A DNA stretch of 64,000 nt from Gracilibacillus suaedae (GTDB taxonomy: Bacteria; Bacillota; Bacilli; Bacillales; Amphibacillaceae). The first letter of the stretch is position 1. Each line of letters begins with the position of its first letter. Below, piece after piece: positions 28,022 to 36,730 of this stretch. Position numbers and translations under genes: made by a program. The notes beneath the pieces are model-generated. The model saw nothing but the letters and a program-made list of their open reading frames with translations, was not told the origin of the DNA and searched no databases. Location of the stretch: the NCBI RefSeq assembly GCF_017599345.1, contig NZ_JAGFVL010000063.1, positions 1-64,000 on the forward strand, given 5' to 3'.

Positions 28022-30661
28022 ATGACGAATAAATTAATATTAATTGACGGCAATAGTATCGCCTATCGTGCATTTTTTGCATTACCATTGTTAAATAATG
28101 ATAAAGGCGTATACACGAATGCGGTATATGGCTTCACCACCATGTTATTACGAATCTTGGAAGAAGAACAGCCTACACACATGCTAGTTGCGTTTGATGC
28201 TGGGAAAACGACATTCCGCCATAAAACATACAAGGAGTATAAAGGCGGACGCGAGAAAACACCTTCTGAATTAAGTGAACAGTTTCCCGTTTTGCGCCAA
28301 CTATTAGATGCCTTTAACATTAAACATTATCAACTAGAAAACTATGAAGCAGATGATATTATTGGTACGATTGCTAATCAGACAAAAGATAAGGATTGGG
28401 AAGTTAAAGTAATTTCAGGTGATAAGGACTTGCTACAGCTAGTTTCAGACAAAGTCGATGTCAAGCTAACGAAAAAAGGTATTAGTGATGTCATGACCTA
28501 TACACCAGAAACATTGAAAGAAGATATGGAAGTTACACCGAAACAAATCATTGACCTGAAAGCATTGATGGGAGATAAATCAGATAATATCCCAGGTGTT
28601 CCAGGTGTTGGAGAAAAAACAGCTGTCAAACTAATCAAACAGTTTGAAACAGTGGAAAATTTATATGAACATTTGGATGCAGTATCTGGGAAAAAATTAA
28701 AAGAGAAGCTAGAAGCAAATAAAGAAGAAGCTTTTATGAGCAAAGAGCTTGTAACGATAAATCAACAATCACCAATCGAAATAGTAGCAGATGATACAGT
28801 GTACGAAGGATACGTCGATCAAAAGGTAAAAGAAATCTTTCTAGACTTAGGCTTCCAGTCATTATTAAATCGGATAGACGGGGATGTGGAAGAGGCTGAT
28901 CAGTCAGAAGCATTAGAAGATATTACATATGAAAATCTGACAGAAATTAAAAAGGATATATTTACAGGGTATGATGCATTTGAAATAGAAATATTAGATG
29001 AAAATTATCATGCTGAGAAGATGATTGGTGCTTCATTGGTGAACGACAATGGCAAGTATTTTATTCCGATTTCTATACTTGAAAATTCAAAAGTGTTCAA
29101 AGAATGGGCAGAAGATGAAGCCCAGAAGAAATATGTGTTTGATGCTAAGAAAATTACCGTTCTATTAAATCGATTATCGATTTCAATCAAAGGTATTGCC
29201 TTTGATACCCTGTTAGCATCCTATTTAATTAATCCATCTGAAAATAATCATGACATTCCTGCGATAAGTCATCGATTTGGTCAAAAAAACGTATTGTTTG
29301 ATGAAGAGGTCTATGGTAAAGGAGCAAAGAAAGGTTTACCTGAAGAAAGCAAGCAATGGGAAGAGCATATTGTCCGGAAAACGAATATGATTTATCAACT
29401 GAAAGAACAGATGGAACATGCATTAAAAGAGAATAAGCAATTGGCATTGCTCATTGATTTGGAGTTACCACTTGCGCTTGTCTTAGGTGAAATGGAAGCA
29501 ACTGGTGTAAAGGTGGACAAACAGCGTCTCATTGATATGGGTGAAGAATTAAAAGCAAGCCTCGCTACTTTAGAAAAAGAAATTTACGAGTTAGCAGGGG
29601 AAGCATTTAATATAAACTCACCAAAACAACTTGGTCCGATTCTTTTTGAAAAATTAGAATTACCTGTGATTAAGAAAACAAAGACGGGATATTCTACAGC
29701 CGCTGATGTATTAGAGCAATTACAAGGAAAACATGCGATTATTGACAAGCTCTTATTATACCGTCAATTGAAAAAAATAGACTCTACGTACATCGCAGGG
29801 TTATTAAAAGTAATTCATGAAGACACTAGTAAAATTCATACTCGTTTCAATCAGGCACTAACACAGACTGGAAGACTAAGTTCAATTGATCCTAACTTGC
29901 AGAATATCCCAATCAGAATTGAGGAAGGTCGTAAAATCCGTCAAGCATTTATTCCATCTACTGCAGGTTGGAAGATGATTGCAGCAGACTACTCGCAAAT
30001 TGAATTACGAGTGCTAGCACATATTGCTAAGGACGAAAGATTACAGGATGCGTTTAAACAGGATAAGGATATTCATACCCAAACCGCGATGGATGTATTC
30101 CATGTGACAGAAGAGGAAGTCACTTCCAATATGCGGCGTCAAGCAAAGGCGGTAAACTTCGGTATTGTTTATGGTATAAGTGATTATGGGCTATCACAAA
30201 GTCTAGGGATTACAAGAAAAGAAGCAAAATCGTTTATTAACCGTTATTTGGAAAGCTACCCAGGTGTAAAAGAATACATGGATGAAATTGTCCAAGAAGC
30301 AAAGCAACATGGTTATGTAACAACGATTATGAACAGAAGAAGGTATTTGCCTGACATTACGAGTAGAAACTTTAATCAGCGAAGTTTTGCAGAGCGAACA
30401 GCCATGAATACCCCAATTCAAGGAAGTGCCGCTGATATTATCAAGTTAGCAATGATTGAGTTAGATCAGCAGCTCAAAAAAGAAAACTACCAAGCAAAAT
30501 TGTTATTACAAGTACACGATGAATTGATTCTGGAAGTACCCGAAGAAGAATTAAGAGCGATATCCGAGCTTGTTGTGGATGTCATGGAAAATGCGATTGA
30601 ACTAAGTGTCCCTTTGAAGGTGGATGTTGAACAGGGAGACACTTGGTATGATGCGAAGTAA
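28022..30661 (+). CDS. polA: DNA polymerase I
   Basis: The 879-residue repair and Okazaki-processing polymerase has three parts. The N-terminal 5'-3' exonuclease (about 1-290) shows LIDGNSIAYRAFFALP, FDAGKTTFRHK, YEADDIIGT and DKSDNIPGVPGVGEKTA. The middle 3'-5' exonuclease-like domain (about 310-470) lacks the usual catalytic carboxylates, as in B. subtilis Pol I. The polymerase domain carries motif A (DYSQIELRVLAHI), motif B (RRQAKAVNFGIVYG) and motif C (QVHDELILEV). AAAGGAGAT precedes the ATG. mutM follows after 13 bases. Confidence 0.97.
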   Translation: MTNKLILIDGNSIAYRAFFALPLLNNDKGVYTNAVYGFTTMLLRILEEEQPTHMLVAFDAGKTTFRHKTYKEYKGGREKTPSELSEQFPVLRQLLDAFNIKHYQLENYEADDIIGTIANQTKDKDWEVKVISGDKDLLQLVSDKVDVKLTKKGISDVMTYTPETLKEDMEVTPKQIIDLKALMGDKSDNIPGVPGVGEKTAVKLIKQFETVENLYEHLDAVSGKKLKEKLEANKEEAFMSKELVTINQQSPIEIVADDTVYEGYVDQKVKEIFLDLGFQSLLNRIDGDVEEADQSEALEDITYENLTEIKKDIFTGYDAFEIEILDENYHAEKMIGASLVNDNGKYFIPISILENSKVFKEWAEDEAQKKYVFDAKKITVLLNRLSISIKGIAFDTLLASYLINPSENNHDIPAISHRFGQKNVLFDEEVYGKGAKKGLPEESKQWEEHIVRKTNMIYQLKEQMEHALKENKQLALLIDLELPLALVLGEMEATGVKVDKQRLIDMGEELKASLATLEKEIYELAGEAFNINSPKQLGPILFEKLELPVIKKTKTGYSTAADVLEQLQGKHAIIDKLLLYRQLKKIDSTYIAGLLKVIHEDTSKIHTRFNQALTQTGRLSSIDPNLQNIPIRIEEGRKIRQAFIPSTAGWKMIAADYSQIELRVLAHIAKDERLQDAFKQDKDIHTQTAMDVFHVTEEEVTSNMRRQAKAVNFGIVYGISDYGLSQSLGITRKEAKSFINRYLESYPGVKEYMDEIVQEAKQHGYVTTIMNRRRYLPDITSRNFNQRSFAERTAMNTPIQGSAADIIKLAMIELDQQLKKENYQAKLLLQVHDELILEVPEEELRAISELVVDVMENAIELSVPLKVDVEQGDTWYDAK

Positions 30662-30674
30662 GGAGTTATAGAAA

Positions 30675-31502
30675 ATGCCGGAATTACCTGAAGTAGAAAC
30701 GATTAGACAGACCTTAAAACAATTAGTAATAGGCAAAACCATTCAATCCGTTGATGTATTTTGGCCGAAAATCATTCAAGAGCCAGATGATGTCGAGCAA
30801 TTTATGGCATTAATCCAGAAACAAACGATCTATGATATTCGCAGGAAAGGTAAATTTTTATTGTTTGATTTGGACGAATATGTCTTAGTATCTCATTTAA
30901 GAATGGAAGGGAAATATGGTGTGCATGATCGTAAAGAAGAAGTTGTGCCACATACACACGTTATTTTCCGTTTTACAGATGGAACAGATCTACGCTACCA
31001 GGACGTTCGTAAATTTGGAACGATGCATTTGCAGGAAAAAGGAACGGAAATAGGAAAGAAACCACTTGTTTTGTTAGCAAAAGACCCACTAGAAGCTGAT
31101 TTTTCCTTGCAAGTATTTCAAGAGAAAGTGCAAAAGAGTGAGCGTAATATTAAAAATATATTATTAGATCAATCGGTTATTGCAGGTTTAGGTAATATTT
31201 ATGTAGATGAAACCTTGTTTTTAGCAGGAATTCACCCATTAACCAAAGGTATAAGTCTAACAAATGAACAAATCATTAAAATTAAACAAGCAGCTGTTCT
31301 GACATTAGAGGATGCTGTAAAACAAGGCGGAACAACGATTCGTTCGTATGTCAACTCTCAAGGGCAAATTGGCATGTTTCAACAAAAGTTAAACGTGTAC
31401 GCGCAAAATGAAAAGCCGTGTAGTAAATGTGAAGATACCATTATGAAAATAAAAGTAAATGGCCGTGGGACACACTATTGTCCAACGTGTCAGCCGATTT
31501 AG
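30675..31502 (+). CDS. mutM: Formamidopyrimidine-DNA glycosylase (Fpg)
   Basis: Fpg/MutM removes 8-oxoguanine and other oxidised purines, with AP-lyase activity. The processed N-terminus PELPEVETIR supplies the catalytic Pro and Glu. The helix-two-turn-helix residues lie in DQSVIAGLGNIYVDE, and the C-terminal zinc finger CSKC-x16-CPTC is complete. The 275 residues are standard. The gene is tightly linked to polA, presumably co-transcribed as in other bacilli. Confidence 0.96.
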   Translation: MPELPEVETIRQTLKQLVIGKTIQSVDVFWPKIIQEPDDVEQFMALIQKQTIYDIRRKGKFLLFDLDEYVLVSHLRMEGKYGVHDRKEEVVPHTHVIFRFTDGTDLRYQDVRKFGTMHLQEKGTEIGKKPLVLLAKDPLEADFSLQVFQEKVQKSERNIKNILLDQSVIAGLGNIYVDETLFLAGIHPLTKGISLTNEQIIKIKQAAVLTLEDAVKQGGTTIRSYVNSQGQIGMFQQKLNVYAQNEKPCSKCEDTIMKIKVNGRGTHYCPTCQPI

Positions 31503-31570
31503 CTTTCTCACATCTTCTTTCCTTACTCCATATAATACAGAAACGACGTATGAAGGAGTAATGAAAGAAG

Positions 31571-32311
31571 ATGATGTTAACCATTCTTATAATAGCAATT
31601 AGCATTGATAGCTTTTTAGTAGCATTTACGTACGGATTAAGAGGATTGACGTTACCTGTTAGAGCGTTGCTGTTAATTTCGGCAACGGTCGGGATAACCT
31701 TTACCATATCAATGCTATCAGGTTCGATCTTATCTTCTGTCATCTCGATGCGTTCCACAGAAATAGTTGGAGGATTTATTTTGGCGCTCGTAGGTGTTGT
31801 CTTATTAACTTCACTATTTCAGGAAAAAAAGAAGAAAGCACCCTCTTTTCTAAGCAGAAAAGAAAGTGGATATCTGTCTAGCTCCGGTCTCATAGAAACT
31901 AGTCGACTTAGTGAATCACCCTATGAGAGGTCATTATCGATTCGTAAATTCACCGTGATTCCTTTAAATCAGTTGATTCGCTCCAGTCGCTACGTTTGCG
32001 CATTTCTAATTAAAATTCTAAAGAAGCCAATGGAAGCTGACATTGATCGTTCTGGAAAGATTAATGGTGTGGAACCAATTTTAATTGGAATCGCCTTATC
32101 CTTAGACTCATTTGGTGCTGGAATCGGGATTTATATGCTGGGAGCTTCCCCGATTTTTACACCACTATATGTCTTCTTCATAACTATTGTCTTTTTGTTG
32201 TTAGGTGTGAATGTTGGTAAATATTGTGCAAATATTAAAGGTTTAAAGAAAATGTCGTTTATCCCAGGATGCCTACTTATTATTATTGGGATATGGAAAA
32301 TGGTCGTTTAA
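31571..32311 (+). CDS. ytaF: YtaF sporulation membrane protein (MntP-like fold)
   Basis: Six hydrophobic helices in two similar halves resemble the MntP/YtaF family. A cytoplasmic loop of about 70 residues (about 84-155) separates the halves. Residues 157-168 (DIDRSGKINGVE) match an EF-hand calcium loop: acidic or polar ligands at positions 1, 3, 5 and 9, Gly at 6, Ile at 8 and Glu at 12. Each half starts with a SIDSF/SLDSFG motif that may bind metal. It belongs to the mutM-ytaF-coaE neighbourhood of bacilli. The transported ion, if any, is unknown. Confidence 0.8.
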   Translation: MMLTILIIAISIDSFLVAFTYGLRGLTLPVRALLLISATVGITFTISMLSGSILSSVISMRSTEIVGGFILALVGVVLLTSLFQEKKKKAPSFLSRKESGYLSSSGLIETSRLSESPYERSLSIRKFTVIPLNQLIRSSRYVCAFLIKILKKPMEADIDRSGKINGVEPILIGIALSLDSFGAGIGIYMLGASPIFTPLYVFFITIVFLLLGVNVGKYCANIKGLKKMSFIPGCLLIIIGIWKMVV

Positions 32312-32333
32312 AAAAGACACACCATTCCATATG

Positions 32334-32425
32334 AAAAGGGTTTTTAGTTTTATTCTGCAACTGGGATATACGAAACTGAAATGAAAGTGCGTATATCCTA
32401 GTGCACTAGCTATCTTAACCCTTTT
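32334..32425 (+). other. Nested hairpin between ytaF and coaE
   Basis: AAAAGGGTT (32334-32342) pairs with AACCCTTTT (32417-32425), enclosing GGATATACG (32363-32371) paired with CGTATATCC (32390-32398). The structure ends about 45 bases before coaE. No T run follows, so it is not a plain terminator. Confidence 0.45.
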
Positions 32426-32471
32426 GATGGATAAAGTTGGACAAGGTGTCAGTAAAAAAAGGGTGAAAGAA

Positions 32472-33080
32472 TTGATTATTGGATTAACAGGTAATATAGC
32501 AACAGGGAAGTCAACTATTAGTAAAATGATACAGGAAAAATATCAGATTCCCGTTATTGATGCTGATATCGTTTCGCGTGAAGTAGTAGAACCGGGAGAA
32601 CAAGCCTTAGAAGAAATAGTAGCAACATTTGGTGAAGAAATCTTACTCGAAGATGGTACGCTAGATCGTAAGTTGCTTGGATCGATCATATTTCAGGATC
32701 TGAGCAAGAGAGAACAATTAAATGCTATTGTCCATCCTGCTGTTCGAAAAAGAATGCTTTCCAAAAAAGAAGAGCTGCTTCAACAGGGAAACCAGTCGAT
32801 AGTAATGGATATCCCGCTATTATTTGAAAATAAGCTTACATATTTAGTCGAGAAAACGATAGTAGTTTATACAACAGAGGATGTGCAACTACAGCGTCTT
32901 ATCGAACGAAACCAGCTGACTGAGAAAGAAGCGAGAGATCGGATGAACAGTCAAATGAATATGGAAAAAAAACGGGAACTTGCTGATGCGATTATTGATA
33001 ATAGTGGCTCTATAGAAGAGTCAGAAAATCAATTAATAAACATCTTTGAAAAATGGGGATTAGCCGATTTACTATTGTAA
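32472..33080 (+). CDS. coaE: Dephospho-CoA kinase
   Basis: CoaE phosphorylates dephospho-CoA, the last step of coenzyme A synthesis. The P-loop GLTGNIATGKST opens the protein, followed by DADIVSREVV, the CoA-site LNAIVHPAVRKRM and DIPLLFE, and the lid RNQLTEKEARDRMNSQM. The frame is open upstream, but AAGGGTG lies about 7 bases before TTG 32472, giving M-I-I-G-L-T-G and 202 residues, which fits the family. Confidence 0.94.
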   Translation: MIIGLTGNIATGKSTISKMIQEKYQIPVIDADIVSREVVEPGEQALEEIVATFGEEILLEDGTLDRKLLGSIIFQDLSKREQLNAIVHPAVRKRMLSKKEELLQQGNQSIVMDIPLLFENKLTYLVEKTIVVYTTEDVQLQRLIERNQLTEKEARDRMNSQMNMEKKRELADAIIDNSGSIEESENQLINIFEKWGLADLLL

Positions 33081-33106
33081 AAAATACAAAGACAACTAAA
33101 TTTGTC

Positions 33107-33135
33107 TTGTCAAAGTCGACAAAAGTAGATATAAT
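33107..33135 (+). promoter_or_regulatory. Promoter of speD
   Basis: TTGTCA (33107-33112) and TATAAT (33130-33135) with a 17-base spacer. TTGTC/GACAA half-sites are repeated around the -35: AAGACAA, TTGTCTT, TTGTC, GACAA between about 33090 and 33122. These could be a regulator site or part of a weak coaE terminator. Confidence 0.65.
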
Positions 33136-33143
33136 CTTTTTGC

Positions 33144-33290
33144 AGCTAAATCATTAAAAGGAATGATTAGCTAGAAACAAGAACTTTTGAATAATGGCAA
33201 CCGAATGAGTGCTTAAAGGGTTAGGACCTCTTTGGACTAACTTTCCCCCGAGGCATATCAGGCATTATTATTTGAAAGAATTAGTGAACA
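33144..33290 (+). other. Structured leader upstream of speD
   Basis: A hairpin AGCTAAATCATT/AATGATTAGCT (33144-33172, one bulge) lies just after the promoter. A second, GTTAG/CTAAC with flanking AAAG/CTTT pairing, lies about 33218-33245. This makes a leader of about 165 bases before speD, long for a single enzyme gene. No known riboswitch is recognised. Confidence 0.4.
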
Positions 33291-33304
33291 AGGGGGAGAA
33301 ATAT

Positions 33305-33682
33305 ATGGATACAATGGGAAGACATGTAATAGCTGAATTATGGGAATGTAATATTGACATGTTAAATAATATGGAACTTCTCGAAAGAACTTTTGTGAAT
33401 GCTGCACTTAAAGCAGGAGCTGAGGTGAGAGAAGTTGCTTTTCATAAATTTGCACCTTTTGGCGTAAGCGGTGTGGTCATTATTTCAGAGTCCCATTTAA
33501 CGATTCATAGTTTTCCGGAGCATGGTTATGCAAGTATTGATGTATATACTTGTGGTGATATTATTGATCCTAACGTTGCGGTTGCATATATTGAAGAACA
33601 ATTAGAAGCCAAATCGGCAGAAAAAATGGAAGTGCCTAGAGGTATGGGTGCTGTCCAAATGAAAAATATAAAAGTACAATAA
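33305..33682 (+). CDS. speD: S-adenosylmethionine decarboxylase proenzyme (short form)
   Basis: SpeD makes decarboxylated AdoMet, the aminopropyl donor for spermidine. The 125-residue prokaryotic class 1B proenzyme self-cleaves before the Ser in [16 protein letters not shown] to make its pyruvoyl group; the His in TIHSFPEHG and Cys in DVYTCGD complete the active site. GGGGGAGAA precedes ATG 33305; the longer upstream frame overlaps the leader and was rejected. A terminator follows. Confidence 0.95.
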   Translation: MDTMGRHVIAELWECNIDMLNNMELLERTFVNAALKAGAEVREVAFHKFAPFGVSGVVIISESHLTIHSFPEHGYASIDVYTCGDIIDPNVAVAYIEEQLEAKSAEKMEVPRGMGAVQMKNIKVQ

Positions 33683-33700
33683 GCAGGCTGAAAACGAGAG

Positions 33701-33733
33701 AACCCGTTTCGAGAACCAATGAAACGGGTTTTT
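33701..33733 (+). terminator. Terminator of speD
   Basis: AACCCGTTTC and GAAACGGGTT form a perfect 10-bp stem followed by TTTAC. Confidence 0.85.
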
Positions 33734-33760
33734 ACTTTTGAAGAATGATGAACAACATTT

Positions 33761-34275
33761 ATATACTGCGCAGTAACGTGCATGGATTTACTCTTCTCCC
33801 GTACTGCATTTAGATGAGTGCTGTCATACGCTTCGGCAGAATACTGCGCTTTCCGTGGGCGGTTTTTAGCTAACTTTGCAAAGAAAACCACTTTGCAAAG
33901 TGGATCTTCAGCTCTCACTGTCCCACAGGAATCTCCGTATTCTGCCTACGCTATTGTTGTGCTCTGGTTATAGAAAGGATAGAACTCATGGAAATACATA
34001 TGGTGGAGAAATCGACTGGTTGATTTCGGATTAGCGTTGTGGAGCAAATATTAACGAAGGCCGCCCACTTTCACTCCTGTGGGAATTGTTTGACCTGAAG
34101 ATCCACTTTTTCGAGCGGTTTTTGCTCGAAAAAGTTAGCTGAAGGGCAAACCCCACGGAAAGGGAAGTGGGCAGCCGGAGTGGCGGTTATGATCACGATA
34201 CATGTCAAAATTACTTCATAGGTGACTGTACATTTAGTTTCGAACAAACAGTATTTTCATTACTTCGCAGTATAT
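33761..34275 (+). repeat. Composite repeat unit (B + A) with terminal inverted repeats, copy 2
   Basis: ATATACTGCGCAGTAA (33761-33776) and the inverse of ATATACTGCGAAGTAA (34260-34275) are 16-base inverted ends with one mismatch. Family B lies at 33835-33946 (ends GGCAGAATAC/GTATTCTGCC, inner palindrome CCACTTTGCAAAGTGG) and family A copy 4 at 34059-34183. Linkers match those of the copy at 27317. No open frame here is convincing; the unit occupies the gap between speD and the next gene. Confidence 0.75.
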
Positions 34276-34445
34276 ATCTACTATCTATTAGAGAACGGGG
34301 TAGGGGCGTATATTATTGTCATGGTCATTTAATGAGAGTTGTAATCATTAGGTAATTGGCTGTTTCTAATGGAGATTAATCGTTTTCTTTTTAAAAACAT
34401 GTTACAATTAAAAGTAAACAATAATACATAATGAGGTGTAAGTTT

Positions 34446-34835
34446 ATGTCATTTCGTAACACGTTGAATAAGAATTTTAATAATCATTCAGAAACGAGAG
34501 ACAAGCATTGGGACCCTGCACTGCAAACACACTATTTTAAAACAACAAAAGATAAAGCATTCGATAAATTAGAGCCACTTTTCCGTAATATGAAAGAATG
34601 TCAAATTGTTGGTATCTCAAAGGATCATGGGGAAATTAGCTTTAATTATAAGGCAGGTAGAAAAGTGTTTGTAATCATGACTATTATTATGGTAAAGCCT
34701 TATCGTACGGCCATTGATATTTCAGCTACAACAGAATCAGCCATTCCATTTGATTTTGGATACAGCCATAAATTAATTCCTAAACTTTATGATAAAATAA
34801 AAAAAGAGCTAGACTTTATTGGTACGAAAGAATAA
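34446..34835 (+). CDS. Conserved cytosolic protein of unknown function
   Basis: I do not recognise a named family. The 129-residue protein is soluble and moderately charged, with no signal peptide or membrane segment. It has an N-terminal polar stretch, then an alpha/beta-looking region (about 25-125) with QIVGISKDHGEISFNYKAG and a hydrophobic strand VFVIMTIIMVKPYRTAIDIS. GAGGTGTAAG lies before ATG 34446. It sits 21 bases before nrdR and may share its transcript. A DUF1499-like cytosolic protein is one possibility, held weakly. Confidence 0.65.
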   Translation: MSFRNTLNKNFNNHSETRDKHWDPALQTHYFKTTKDKAFDKLEPLFRNMKECQIVGISKDHGEISFNYKAGRKVFVIMTIIMVKPYRTAIDISATTESAIPFDFGYSHKLIPKLYDKIKKELDFIGTKE

Positions 34836-34856
34836 TGTAACGAAGGATGATTGAGA

Positions 34857-35330
34857 TTGCGCTGTCCACATTGTCACTATAAAAATACAAAGGTTTTAGA
34901 CTCCAGGCCAATTGAAGAAGGACGTTCGATTCGACGAAGAAGAGAATGTGAATCATGTAATTTTCGTTTTACTACTTTTGAACGTATCGAAGAAGTACCG
35001 TTAATTGTAGTTAAAAAAGAAGGTACAAGGGAAGAGTATAGTCGTGATAAGTTAATGCGCGGCTTAATACGAGCATGCGAAAAACGTCCTGTAGCACTTG
35101 AACAGTTAGAACACATCGCAGTGGAAATTGAAAAGGAATTACGTAACAGAGGAACATCCGAGGTGAAAAGTGATGAGATCGGTGAAATGGTAATGGATCG
35201 CTTGGCTGATGTTGATGAAGTAGCTTACGTGCGATTTGCATCTGTATATCGTCAGTTTAAAGATATCAGTGTATTTTTAGATGAATTGAAGGACCTAATA
35301 CGTAATGATAATAATGATAAGAACGATTAA
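34857..35330 (+). CDS. nrdR: NrdR, ribonucleotide reductase repressor
   Basis: NrdR represses ribonucleotide reductase genes when its ATP-cone binds dATP/ATP. The N-terminal zinc ribbon MRCPHC ... CESCNFRF and the conserved [11 protein letters not shown] stretch are followed by the ATP-cone (about residues 49-139; [19 protein letters not shown], 19 residues shown). AAGGATGA lies 6 bases before TTG 34857, which gives a family-like MRCPHC start. The gene precedes dnaB-dnaI, as in most bacilli. Confidence 0.95.
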   Translation: MRCPHCHYKNTKVLDSRPIEEGRSIRRRRECESCNFRFTTFERIEEVPLIVVKKEGTREEYSRDKLMRGLIRACEKRPVALEQLEHIAVEIEKELRNRGTSEVKSDEIGEMVMDRLADVDEVAYVRFASVYRQFKDISVFLDELKDLIRNDNNDKND

Positions 35331-35352
35331 TGGATAGGAAGGGGCTATGTAT

Positions 35353-36720
35353 ATGGAACTCGGCGACATCGGAAAAATACTACCATCAGAACTATATATA
35401 GTCGAAATGTCTCAGGAACTGCCACTATCCTATACCAATGCATTAACACACTTGTATCAACCTCTTATCGGTATTGATGCGCTATCCCTTTATCAAACAC
35501 TGTACACTGAGTCGACATTATCTACTACCTTCCAAACACATCATATGTTGATGAATTATATTGGTTTACCACTCGATCGTATTTATAGAGCGAGAAGAAA
35601 ACTAGAAGCAATTGGCTTATTGCAAACATTTGAACAAGAACAACAAGAACATAAGGCTTATCATTATCTGTTACATCCACCTCAATCACCAGCTCGTTTT
35701 TTTGAGAATGATTTTTTAAGTCACTTATTATATCATCAGCTTGGCAGTGATAAGTTTAAAAAGGTAAAACATGCTTTTGTTAAACAAGAAGGTGAAAGAA
35801 GAGAAGAAAAAGAAACGACGGCAAGGTTCGAGGAAGTATTTCAACTTGTTGATCAACAACCAAATCCGTCTGATTTGCAAGCGGGAGAGCAAATTGTGGA
35901 AGTGCCAATACAAGAGAAAGTGGACTTTGAATGGTTAGAGCAAATGTTAAAACAACGGATGTTGCCTGTTCAATCGATCTTAACTCCGGTAGCAAGGAAA
36001 CTGATTAATCAAATGTATGTTGCATATGATTTACACAATCAAGATATAGAAAAAGCATTGCTTTGGTCTATCAATGACGCAAACGAGTTACAAACTGAAG
36101 AATTTAAAAATGCTTGTATGGATCTTATTAGCGGATCCAACAAACAAGTGTCTATCCAAATTAGTTCTGACAAACAAAAAATACCTAAAAAATCGTCAAA
36201 AACAACGAAAAAATCAAAAGAAGAACAATTCATTGAAATGCTAGAACACATTTCACCAAGACAACTATTAGAAGATCTTGCAGATGGAAATCAGGCATCA
36301 CAACAAGACTTGAAAGTGATCAGTGAAGTTATGACAAGCCAGGGCTTAAACCCAGGTGTCATGAATGTTCTAATTCATTATGTTTTATTAAAAACAGATA
36401 TGAAGCTTTCTAAAAGTTATTTAGAGAAGATCGCCAGTCATTGGGCGCGAAAAAATGTAAAAACAGTCAGACAAGCTATGACACTTGCCAAGTCTGAAAA
36501 CAAGAAATATCAGCAATGGACCAATAATTCAAAAAGTAATCAAAGATTTTCATATAAAAATACCAAAAAAGACATTGTACCTGATTGGTATAAAAAACAA
36601 AAACAGCAAACTAAGCAACAGACAAAAAAAGAAACTTCGACAGAGGAAAAAGAACGCCTTGCTAAAGAAACGGATGAAATGCTTGCACAATATTTAGCGC
36701 AGCAAGCGAATGAAGAATAG
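35353..36720 (+). CDS. dnaB: Replication initiation and membrane attachment protein DnaB
   Basis: The Firmicute DnaB (not the helicase) co-loads the replicative helicase with DnaD and DnaI at oriC and during restart. The 455-residue protein has two DnaD-like parts: a winged N-terminal domain (LTHLYQPLIGIDALSLYQTL) and a C-terminal DnaB-2 domain (about 300-400; NVLIHYVLLKTDMKLSKSYLEKI shown as region), then a Lys/Gln-rich tail. GGAAGGGG favours ATG 35353 over 35347. dnaI follows after 10 bases. Confidence 0.92.
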   Translation: MELGDIGKILPSELYIVEMSQELPLSYTNALTHLYQPLIGIDALSLYQTLYTESTLSTTFQTHHMLMNYIGLPLDRIYRARRKLEAIGLLQTFEQEQQEHKAYHYLLHPPQSPARFFENDFLSHLLYHQLGSDKFKKVKHAFVKQEGERREEKETTARFEEVFQLVDQQPNPSDLQAGEQIVEVPIQEKVDFEWLEQMLKQRMLPVQSILTPVARKLINQMYVAYDLHNQDIEKALLWSINDANELQTEEFKNACMDLISGSNKQVSIQISSDKQKIPKKSSKTTKKSKEEQFIEMLEHISPRQLLEDLADGNQASQQDLKVISEVMTSQGLNPGVMNVLIHYVLLKTDMKLSKSYLEKIASHWARKNVKTVRQAMTLAKSENKKYQQWTNNSKSNQRFSYKNTKKDIVPDWYKKQKQQTKQQTKKETSTEEKERLAKETDEMLAQYLAQQANEE

Positions 36721-36730
36721 GGTGATAATC

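Noticed and set aside
33526-33918. Minus-strand frame of 130 residues over the speD end
   Set aside because: It overlaps the speD coding sequence and terminator and continues into repeat DNA; composition is that of an antisense shadow.
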